From: Bryum argenteum
Taxonomy: Eukaryota > Streptophyta > Bryopsida > Bryales > Bryaceae
Direction of reading: 5' to 3'
DNA length: 64,000 nucleotides
NCBI GenBank assembly: GCA_037043015.1
Contig: CM073327.1
Span: forward strand, 17,032,727-17,096,726
Shown here: positions 56,284 to 64,000 of the stretch, piece by piece
Position numbering within the stretch: the first letter of the stretch is position 1
Layout of the letters: each line of letters begins with the position of its first letter
The notes under the pieces: generated by a model
Database searches by the model: none
What the model saw: only the letters and a program-made list of their open reading frames with translations
What the model was told of the DNA's origin: nothing
Made by a program: the position numbers and the translations under genes

Positions 56284-56294
56284 AGCAAGTCTTA
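56284..56294. repeat. LINE target-site duplication, 5' side
   Basis: AGCAAGTCTTA, the second copy of the pair. Confidence 0.85.
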
Positions 56295-57061
56295 CTTCTA
56301 TAACCAAGCAGTTGGAAATGCTCTAACCTCTTTGACAACCTAATATTGGTTTTTGCAATACTTATTTTACACTTTTGTATTTTACACAAGTTTAAGCATT
56401 TGGTAACCCTAGATTTTGCTTTAATGTGTTAAAATTTACTTAATGAAGTAAGGAAAACTATCTTTTTGACCAACCTTTTAGCTTTTTAACAACATAAATC
56501 ATGTTGGTTGTACAAATATATTTAAGGTTGCATAACAACATAGGGTGGCTTTTAGCATGCTTTATAATCTATAATCTCAATTGGTGTTATAGTATCTTCC
56601 CTTATTTGAGTATTTATTTGTACTTTTTTGAGTTTTGACCAGCAGTGACACACCCCCAATAAGTACAGAATGTGGCTTTTGTCAACTTCTCTATAATTCT
56701 GGAAGTCAAGTACAAAGAGCCAACAAGATTCAGAAGTCTTAGCAATGTCTCCCTCAAAAAAACTAGTACTTAAGGATTTTGTAAAGTGGCCCTTGAAAGC
56801 GACTACTTCTTGTAAAAAGATTGTGATGTAATATTTGATGCACAGTAGCATTAAGTTCACTTTACAAGGTTGAGGTTATATTTAGTTCTTAACCTATCTC
56901 AATTGAGAAAATTGTCAACCAGAAAATTGTTAAATCTTCTCTTACAATCATACAACCTCAATATAAAATCCAAAACTCGAAAAAATATGTTCAAGATTTG
57001 AATGAATGATTGTTATCCCTAAGGATGTAATATAGAAGTATATTTAAATAAATGAATGCTA
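56295..57061. other. AT-rich region, nothing recognised
   Basis: A minus-strand frame at 56,552-56,860 has no recognisable domain. Confidence 0.45.
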
Positions 57062-57165
57062 AGCCCATTCTATGGGCCTATCATCAAAGATAGGTCGAAG
57101 TGAAATTTTAATTACACCAATCTCCAAAAGGGTTTGGAGTTCTTATTTATTCATTTATTTTTTTG
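57062..57165 (+). mobile_element. Possible LINE/SINE 3'-end relic
   Basis: CACCAATCTCCAAAAGGGTT followed by TGGAGTTCTTATTTATTCATTTATTT matches the shape of the LINE 3' end: a hairpin (CTCCAAA...TTTGGAG), the GGAGTTCTTATT block, then an A/T-rich repeat tail. The upstream ~50 bp are of unknown origin. Confidence 0.4.
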
Positions 57166-57985
57166 CTCTTAATGGGACAAAGCTTACGGAAACCAATAGT
57201 TGAATCCACTTTCTTCCTCCTAGAGGCTAAACCTATGAGGCTAAAGCTATGAAGAAAAAAGGTAAATTTGCAGTGATATTGAAATTCATTACATTGCTTG
57301 AATGTAATGACCGTTGCATTCCTTGTCAACAAATTACTTACTGTCGTCGACCATTGTTCCATCAAATTGCATTAGAAGTAACTTCTCCACGTACAAGTGC
57401 TATTGCCTTCCTAATCACTAATTTAAGCCTCAAGAAGAATATCCAACTAAGCATGGACAACTATGAAAAATGTTGAATCACTAAAATATTATTTAGTTGC
57501 TAACCACGCTAATCTAAATATGATCATTCTATAATTACTATAAGTATTTCTTCTTGCTCAAAAGTGGAATTTCTCTTAAGTTGAATTGGGAGACACTAGT
57601 CATTCGATATAAATATTGAATGATGTTATTATGATTATGATCTTATTGAGAGCATGATATTTACATTTTCGAGAGCAATTGTTTGTAGATGTCACTTGCC
57701 AAACTCTTTTTATGTGACAAATTAGAAAGTGTATAACTTAAACAAATGATTAGGTTATTTAACCAGGATACAACAAATTAACTTTCTAGCACTAAGTTTA
57801 CCAGTTTTTGAACCAAATCCACCTGTCTAGGTAAACATGATTGCTCACTAGCCACTAAGTATGCACATGAATGATGCACTATTGATTGGTAAAACATCTA
57901 TGATATAATATACTTATTACTTCACTGTATAGTTTAATTAGATCAAGAATCAACTAGTCATATACTCGTATACACAACTTAATAA
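57166..57985. other. AT-rich region, nothing recognised
   Basis: Short opposing frames near 57,147-57,476 are without domains. Possible 3' flank of the B3 gene. Confidence 0.45.
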
Positions 57986-58456
57986 TTAAATACCAGACCC
58001 ACCGCTAGACTCCTCACTGCTAGAGAGGTCCAAGGGAGGTAACAAGGGACTACCGCTAGACTCCTCACTGCTAGAGAGGTCCAAGGGAGGTAACAAGGGA
58101 CTATCTGGGTTTTTAGCCTGGTCAGGATCTCTTTCAATTGTAACTTCAAACTTTGCTGAGGCATTGGGTGCTGATGAGATCAATTTAAACTTAAGAAGAT
58201 TTCCTAGCTTAAGACTATTGGCTTCGGAGAATTCCATCCATCCATCTACAATCATCCAACCATATAATCCAGCATTCCGTATAGTCAACTCTGGGAAGCA
58301 CCTTGGATCATCCACAAGCGTTAAAATAATCTTTTGGGTCTGGTTTTGATCAACAAGATTGAGCCACCTTTCACAAAAATCTTTGGGAAGCATGATGTGA
58401 GTTGTGATCTTTATGGACGATACCAATCTTATCTCAATTTGTGGAGTGACGTCCAT
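57986..58456 (-). CDS. Small B3-domain protein (REM-like)
   Basis: 156 residues in one exon from ATG 58,456. A B3 DNA-binding fold covers about residues 8-108: IMLPKDFCERWLNL (21-34), ILTLVDDPRCF (44-54), GWMIVDGWMEFSEANSLKLGN (66-86), LLKFKLIS and AKFEVTIE. The usual GD turn is GN here. B3 factors are plant nuclear DNA-binding proteins; the small single-domain form resembles REM genes. The C-terminal tail has two identical 17-residue units SPLLPPLDLSSSEESSG (119-135, 136-152) from a perfect 51-bp tandem duplication at about 57,997-58,100. The protein is shorter than most B3 factors, so more exons may exist upstream. A fragment of a related gene is at 1,608-1,844. Confidence 0.75.
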   Translation of the reverse strand: MDVTPQIEIRLVSSIKITTHIMLPKDFCERWLNLVDQNQTQKIILTLVDDPRCFPELTIRNAGLYGWMIVDGWMEFSEANSLKLGNLLKFKLISSAPNASAKFEVTIERDPDQAKNPDSPLLPPLDLSSSEESSGSPLLPPLDLSSSEESSGGSGI

Positions 58457-59002
58457 GATGATTTGTAGCTCAACTCTTCAACACCATTCACTTCAACAAT
58501 GAGTATAATAACTGCGACAAATTACATGGTGTTAGAAAATGATGTATCGTAATATGTTGGAGAACACTAATATTCACATAATAAGTGTTTTGTTGAAATA
58601 GATGAAAAACATGACTATACGTTGCAAACTTGATTTATAATGAAGTCAAATATGATCATTGAGCAACACAAGAACGTGAATAGAAAATAGTTTTTAGTCT
58701 GCAATTGCCTAGTATAAACAACATCATATACAAATTTGTATATACTTAAAAACAAACAATGTTGCACTCTACCAACTTTATTTCTTAATTTTCAATAACC
58801 TACCTAATCAACTTGTAAAATATAAAAGTTGGATTTGCATACCAATACAAACACTTGTAAAGAGATTAGCAAGAGAATATCAAGTCAAGATTGGAATTCG
58901 ACTTACGTTTCACACTTCAAGAGCATGTATGTTATGAGATACAAGAATACACTTACCTTGCGCAATATATAATGAAATTTGGAGGAGAATTTGAAGTTCT
59001 AA
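58457..59002. other. 5' flank of the B3 gene
   Basis: AT-rich. The last 150 bp (GAATATCAAGTCAAGATTGG..) resemble the lead-in to the minisatellites elsewhere. No gene. Confidence 0.4.
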
Positions 59003-59140
59003 GGGAATATGAAAGTATGAGGGAATATGAAAGTATGAGGGAATATGAAAGTATGAGGGAATATGAAAGTATGAGGGAATATGAAAGTATAAGGGAATAT
59101 GAAAGTATGAGGGAATATGAAATACTTAGAGAATATGAAG
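59003..59140. repeat. 18-bp minisatellite GGGAATATGAAAGTATGA
   Basis: About 7.5 units. It is read as (REYESM)n on the plus strand because 18 is a multiple of 3; not taken as a gene. It is related in sequence to the 19-bp minisatellites of the array. Confidence 0.95.
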
Positions 59141-59609
59141 GTTGTATGGAGTTTGAACTTTGCATGGAATACGAAAACTATAAAATTGAGCCCGGTTCTT
59201 CTTATATATTCTTAAATTTTTTGGTTGAATGTCTATTATGAAAATTGTTTATTATAGAAATTAATGTACTACTAGGACTTTAATATAACTCATGAAGGAC
59301 GAAACATCTAGACATAGTCGTATTTTGTTATGACAGTTGTCACAATTCAAAGATATGTAGGTTTCAGAAGAGGCAGAGTATTCAGAATTGTCGTCACTTT
59401 AGAATTTACAGAGAAGATTACTAGTCACTACCCCTTCTCCACAATTACAACGTCCGAGACTACGTCCCCACAAAGAGAGACTTTGTTTCGTCAAAAACGC
59501 CTTCACAATCAACTTCTTTGTATAGTAAGATGTCCTCAACATCACTGTGATGGCCTCAAACCTCTAATACTTAAAAAGTTGTAAAAAAGAAATTGCAATA
59601 AAACAATAG
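59141..59609. other. Spacer, nothing recognised
   Basis: One plus-strand frame (59,330-59,584) has no recognisable domain and no context supporting it. Confidence 0.4.
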
Positions 59610-59715
59610 TTTTTTGGCCTACTTATATAGTAATTTTTTGGCCTACTTACACAGTAATTTTTTGGCCTACTTACACAGTAATTTTTGGCCTACATATACA
59701 GTAATGTTCTGGCCT
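59610..59715. repeat. 24-bp tandem repeat GGCCTACTTACACAGTAATT(TTTT)
   Basis: Four to five units with single-base slips in the T run. Confidence 0.95.
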
Positions 59716-59869
59716 ACTTTGAAGATGCTAAAAAAAATATTCCGTACACAAATATTGAGGTATTATGTATTGATGACAAAGTTATACATGACTTTGTCAT
59801 TTTCAACAATTATCTTACTATTTGAGGAATATATGATGAAGATATAGAATTACAAAGATAGCCTCTTAG

Positions 59870-60110
59870 TATAGTGTAGAAGACAATTATAGGATGGAAT
59901 AGTTGTTAGGAAAGTTAGTTCTAAGAGTTTATTAGGGTAAACATGCAAAGTAGTTAGGGATAAGATAGAGATCCTATCACCATGGGAGACTATAAATAGT
60001 CTCCCAAGGCTTGTAATTCCACACTTTTTATCAATATGAAATACTCTTTCTTCTTCAAAGATTTGTTTCTTCTCTTCTAGAGCTCAAGAAATATTCTAAA
60101 AATATCCTAC
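59870..60110 (+). mobile_element. Possible solo LTR-like fossil
   Basis: CTATAAATAGTCTCCCAAGG followed 20-60 bp later by TTGTAATTCC, ATCAATATGAAATACTC and a TTCTTCTTC tract has the promoter plus polyadenylation layout of a plant LTR. No internal domain adjoins it, and the ends are not fixed. A promoter and first exon of an unseen gene would look similar. Confidence 0.3.
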
Positions 60111-60897
60111 AAGCTCAAGCAATATTTAACAACAAGTATACCTCCAAATTTCTCTCAAGCTAAAAATAACAAATATCCAAATTACGCTTGTAGAAACATA
60201 AACACACAATTAAGAAGGCGATGAGATAAAGTTGTCTCTTATCATGAGGCTTTTAGTTACAAAAGTTTAATTTCTAAGTCAAGTAGAAATTAGACCTTCA
60301 AACTTCATTATAGTGTACACACAATAGGCTAAGTATACTAGCAATTTTTATAGTGTTGGCCAACCGTTCTCATTAATGTTTAAACTTCACAAAAACTATC
60401 ATGATAGTAGAGACTCTCGTGAAATGGAGCTGCTACTCTAGTACCGGTACCCTCTCTGAAGTCTCTCTCTCTTAGTTGGCTTTTGGTGTCCTTTCGTCGT
60501 AGTGTGTTTTAGGAATCACTACAAGTGTCAATGGAAGCAAGGTTAGATGTTGTGTAAGCTCAGTCAATGAGCAATTGCTTGAATGGAAGCAAGGTTAGAT
60601 GTTATGTAAGCTCCGTCAATGAGCACTTGCTTCAGTTCAACCTTATATAGGGAATTCTCTACTTTTATTGTATACTATAGTTCTGCATGTTGGATTTACG
60701 ATGTTTATATTACAATCATTTTTTAGTCTTCTGATCTTGTGTTTAAGTAATTTCGCTAGTCTTTACAAACATCCAATGTGAATTATGAGAGAGTCAGTAT
60801 TTAAGACAATGACACAATTATGCAACATGCTAGCTTCATGAATGATCAACCACAATATAGTTGCCAATTTTAGTCCACTAGTACACACATCCAACTA
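60111..60897. other. Spacer with a 56-bp tandem duplication
   Basis: GGAAGCAAGGTTAGATGTTR and the following AGCTCNGTCAATGAGCA block occur twice at 60,532-60,635. Nothing else recognised. Confidence 0.5.
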
Positions 60898-61221
60898 AGA
60901 GCATATGCATCGTAGCCCCTCCAAGCAACCCCTCCAACGCATTTATAGTGGGGTTTATTGAGGGAGAAATTTTCAAAAACTCCACTATCAAGGAGTATCA
61001 TTTGATGCTCATTACAAGACAAAACAATTTTATTTGGAGGGTTCCTTTTGAGTATTGAGGGATCATTAAAAGGTTTAGGGCTAAGGCCATTTGGAAGGGT
61101 AGCTGTACCTTGAAAATAGCATTGGTTGGTCCAACAAGAGATGGAGTGGGGTATGTTTTTGCCAAAGTCCCTCGATAAAAGTGTTCTAGGGACAAAATAG
61201 CGTGTGCAATGCGAATACTCT
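60898..61221. mobile_element. GAGCATCC-type MITE 1 (decayed)
   Basis: Left end TAA GAGCATATGCATCG, right end inverted GAGTATTCGCATTG, with TCA in place of the second TAA. About 322 bp, non-coding. It belongs with the two clearer elements at 62.2 and 62.7 kb. Confidence 0.5.
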
Positions 61222-61563
61222 CAGTCGCTCTAAAGTATTTAAATATAACAACCACAAATTTAATTTTGAATTGTAGTTGCCAGAATAAGAACAATATTTA
61301 CTTGTCGTTGCTTTTGAATGTAGAGAACAATAAGGTTTGAACACCTATATATGTGCATTTAAGGGATTCACTATACTTGAAGTGGTGGAAAGAGTGCTTT
61401 CTATTTTTAGTGATTAGAAAGATGAAACGACACGGGTTCCCTATTTTTTAGGTTATTTATAAGCACCTAAAATAACAACTACAAATTTTTGATTCACCTC
61501 TCCCAGCAAACTCTCTGGAATCATACTCTGCAAGATATTTCTCCAGGGTGCAAGGATCTACAG
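61222..61563. other. Spacer, nothing recognised
   Basis: AT-rich sequence between two inverted-repeat elements. Confidence 0.4.
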
Positions 61564-61863
61564 TTAAGGTAGACAGACCTATAACCGACAACTTAAGAAT
61601 TTTAGCACATGATATTAAGGTATATATATTTTTTAGAATTTTTCATGTGTGCAAACATAAGGTTCTTGTTGAATGCAAAAAGTTTCGTGATTTTATTTGC
61701 ATTATTCAAATAGTTATAATTGTTTGAAGTGAAAAGTTGCTTGCGACCTAAAACCGACCTCATGCTCAAATATACAAATGAGGTACATCTGTCCTTTCAA
61801 AATCTAGGAATTGGGCTAGATCGGTTATTGGTCGCATGTCGGTTTTGGGTCCGTCTACCTTAA
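61564..61863. mobile_element. Inverted-repeat element TTAAGGTAGACNGACC
   Basis: Left TTAAGGTAGACAGACCTATA and right, inverted, TTAAGGTAGACGGACCCAAA continue as imperfect inverted repeats including AACCGAC. It is flanked by CAG on both sides. Target duplication is either CAG with TTAA inside the ends, or TTAA itself. 300 bp, no coding capacity. Confidence 0.75.
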
Positions 61864-62183
61864 CAGACATTCTTCGTGGTATGCAATAATTTTGAAAGTC
61901 TGTAACCGACTGTTTAGAATATCTGAAAAGTACAGAACGGCAAATTTGTCGGTACAGACTTTCATGTACATTAATCGGTGAACTTCTTCATATGCATTGA
62001 TCGTGAAAGTCTGTCGTGAAAGTTTGACCTTGTTTCAGCCAGAGAATATTAATCTCAGGAATCTTTCACATACATATTATTTTTGTGTACTTCTAAAGTA
62101 TTTTGTGAATTTTAATGATGGATATTTACGAGTACAAAAGTTAGTCTGTAGGTACTTGTAAAGTGAACAAGAAATAGGTGTAC
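61864..62183. other. Spacer, nothing recognised
   Basis: A short duplicated GTGAAAGTCTGTC block (about 62,000-62,020) is the only internal feature seen. Confidence 0.4.
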
Positions 62184-62186
62184 TAA

Positions 62187-62488
62187 GAGCATCCGCACCC
62201 CTACTCGCCCAGGGTCAGACACACGCAATAAGTGGATGAAAAATGCTCAGGGCTCTTCAAAAATGCCTCTTGACTCTCTACTTTGGCGCGTCAAGAAATG
62301 ACCCTCCAAATCTAAGTTTAGTTGACTAAATCTGACATTCTACTTGCTATTGGTGCATTGACTATTTCACGTGCATTTTTGGTGCTTGAGGGGCCTTTAA
62401 CGGTTGGGGAGTGTGATTTCAAGGGCTCTTCAAATATAGATGAGCATTTTTAGCGAGTCACCTTTAGCGAGTAGGGGTGGAGATGCTC
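62187..62488. mobile_element. GAGCATCC-type MITE 2 (Tourist-like)
   Basis: GAGCATCCGCACCCCTACTC at the left and its near-perfect inverse at the right, bordered by TAA on both sides. 302 bp. A 3-bp TWA target and this length fit non-autonomous PIF/Harbinger elements. Confidence 0.8.
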
Positions 62489-62584
62489 TAAGAAAATACA
62501 AGAATATTCCTCGTAACCTTGATTTCAACATTTGACCCTTGAAAAAGTCTAACACATCGTGGCAGACTGATTGCACAGTTTGAA

Positions 62585-63330
62585 AACATGCGGACAATTA
62601 CATTGTTAGGCTGTCAGAACGAAAACGGAAAGCCTATTTGCTATCACTTTAGGAACAAGTACAGTAAGAGCATCCCCAATGGTTCCGCGCCATTGGGACG
62701 CGCCATTGGATAATGGCGTGGGACGTACTGTAGCCTGCCACGAAATGGAGGGTGCTGGCTCCAATGGAGGCTTGCTACAGAGCCCCCCAAACAGCCTTGG
62801 TTGGGAAGGGTGTGGCTAGGGAGGGTGGGTCTGGGGAGGGAGGCTTTGGCATTAATGATTTCCGCACTTTATTCCATGTCAGTAGTGAAAAGTGGGAGAT
62901 TGTGTTCAGAGGTGCCTTCTTGACATTATTATTTCCCATTGACTACGCAATAGAGTGTGGAAAATGTCTCCTTGCAACCAGAGAAAACTTGGCGTGACTG
63001 GGGCTCCAATAGAGTGCCACAGAAAGGTGGAGGGAGGGATGGCGTGGCCATTGGGGTACTATTTCAGTGCGGGCCCGCCAATTAGCATTGGCGAGGGCAA
63101 TTCGCGCGGCTAATGGGGATGCTCTAACCCTGCCAACATATAGAGGTTCGTGAGGTTTGACTCTACAGTACAAACAAAACAGACTGAAGTCAACTATTAA
63201 GATGATAATTGCCAATAGGCAGCATTCGTGGCAGCATGCTCGCTCAGCTGGTTCGGAATCGGTAGCTGGTTCCGGTTCCGAATCGGTAGCTGACACAATG
63301 GGTGGGGACAAGTTATGACATGTAAAGTCT
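62585..63330. repeat. Segment duplicated from 9,070-9,330
   Basis: Same order of blocks as upstream of the membrane-protein gene, interrupted by the MITE at 62,668. Another small local duplication (GGTTCSGAATCGGTAGCTG) lies at 63,250-63,292. The direction of copying is unknown. Confidence 0.7.
62668..63124. mobile_element. GAGCATCC-type MITE 3 (Tourist-like)
   Basis: GAGCATCCCCAATGG ends in inverted orientation, with TAA on both sides (62,665-62,667 and 63,125-63,127). The empty site CAAGTAACCCTGCC is present at 9,153-9,166. 457 bp, G+C richer than its surroundings; frames inside are not conserved. Confidence 0.88.
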
Positions 63331-64000
63331 CATGGAAGATTACACTGCAAGTAGGCATGGGCGCGTGGTGTGACCTACAACGATACCGTAAAAAGCGGAA
63401 GGCAGAAAAGCATGCCGCCATGGAGCAGCAATTTCTTGCCATCTGGTCGCAAGGCAATGTATTCTGCACAACCAGGGAAGGCCGCACTGGCACCCAGCTC
63501 CGAGCCCTGAGTTCTTGCCTCACAAGTACAGCACACACATGGCCTCTATCCGCATCAATCGTCGTACAAACCTCGGAGCGGTAGTAGGATACCAGTTAAA
63601 TTGAGACTTTGCGAGTCTCATTTTAAATCCCCTCATTTTCTAATTCTTATATACGCAATAGCCACTTCCCCTTCCCACCCATCACCGCTTGACACCTAGC
63701 ACGAAGTGCTTCTTCTAAGAATCATTTTCAGCCCAAGAATGTATTTGCAACTAGTGCTTCTCTATCCCACCAAGTCACCGCTTAACACTCAATGATCTTC
63801 AATCATTCAATGACAATAATAAAAGTTTGTCCTCAATCATTAGTATTAGTAATCGTAAAAATTTTAGTCATTGTTGTTGAGTAACTTATAACATGTTTAT
63901 CTACTAGTGTTGTGTCGAGATTATTCCGCATAAACTTTTTCACATATTTGGATTATTTTGATGATGGATAATTGTAAGCACAAGAAATCAATTTACAGCT
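63331..64000. other. End region; possible unrecognised exon at 63,340-63,584
   Basis: 63,340-63,590 is clearly G+C richer than its flanks and open on both strands for 80-110 codons (plus: GMGAWCDLQRYRKKRKAEKH). No domain is recognised and no splice sites can be fixed, so no gene is called. The rest is AT-rich with a small GAGACTTTGCGAGTCTC hairpin at 63,602. Confidence 0.3.

Noticed and set aside
58891-59241. 116-codon frame with (REYESM)n
   Set aside because: It is explained by an 18-bp minisatellite whose period is a multiple of three.
63197-63584. Opposing frames of 113 and 89 codons in the G+C-rich end region
   Set aside because: Both strands are open, no domain is recognised and no splice sites could be fixed; noted only as a possible exon region.

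Overview
The window looks like nuclear DNA of a land plant. It is AT-rich and intron-containing. It carries a DOXC-type 2-oxoglutarate dioxygenase, RWP-RK and B3 transcription-factor genes, a Ty1/copia remnant, a tRNA-type SINE, a long LINE and many MITEs. A bryophyte-grade plant is my guess from the odd membrane protein and the LINE with RNase H; the sequence does not prove it. There is no sign of bacterial or organellar sequence.

Layout. 1-1.1 kb: first exon and 5' flank of a dioxygenase gene on the minus strand. 1.6-42.25 kb: a decayed array of a composite unit, read on the minus strand. Each unit has a 5' spacer with purine-rich repeats (sometimes preceded by a copied dioxygenase 5' end), a five-exon RWP-RK gene, a 3' spacer, a GAAGTTATTA-type minisatellite and sometimes a B3 gene remnant. 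I count eight copies or partial copies (A-H) plus inverted pieces. Only copy E (30,021-31,939) keeps an open, phase-consistent five-exon reading frame, of 363 codons. The array is interrupted at 9.7-13.9 kb by a separate plus-strand gene for a two-transmembrane protein and a copia fossil carrying a SINE. It ends with a large inverted repeat (arms 34.8-36.5 and 38.2-40.3 kb), a second palindrome (40.8-42.25 kb) and an 11-bp satellite (43.0-43.4 kb).

Mobile DNA. Five elements end in CCCCTAAAC-like inverted repeats and are flanked by TTAA. Four of them have matching empty sites in sister array units, so TTAA is the duplicated target, as in piggyBac-type transposition. Seven MITEs of a CCTCAATTCCGTTAAAATGG family also lie in the array. 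From 45,984 to 56,283 there is a 10.3-kb LINE bounded by an 11-bp target-site duplication. It has ORF1 (713 aa) and a very long ORF2 with an APE endonuclease, reverse transcriptase, RNase H and a C-terminal zinc knuckle. Near its N-terminus ORF2 carries a perfect 2A translational-recoding motif (DIESNPGP). The SINE at 12.2 kb shares its 3' tail with this LINE, so the LINE probably mobilises it.

56.3-64 kb: a small B3-domain gene on the minus strand, several minisatellites, three TAA-flanked Tourist-like MITEs, one further inverted-repeat element, and a segment duplicated from the flank of the membrane-protein gene at 9.1 kb.

How the parts relate: the duplicated units, inverted arms and transposon insertions form a relative chronology (unit duplication, then element insertion, then inversion and local tandem expansion). 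Coding capacity appears limited to the dioxygenase (cut by the window edge), RWP-RK copy E, the membrane protein (one apparent frameshift), the B3 gene and the LINE.
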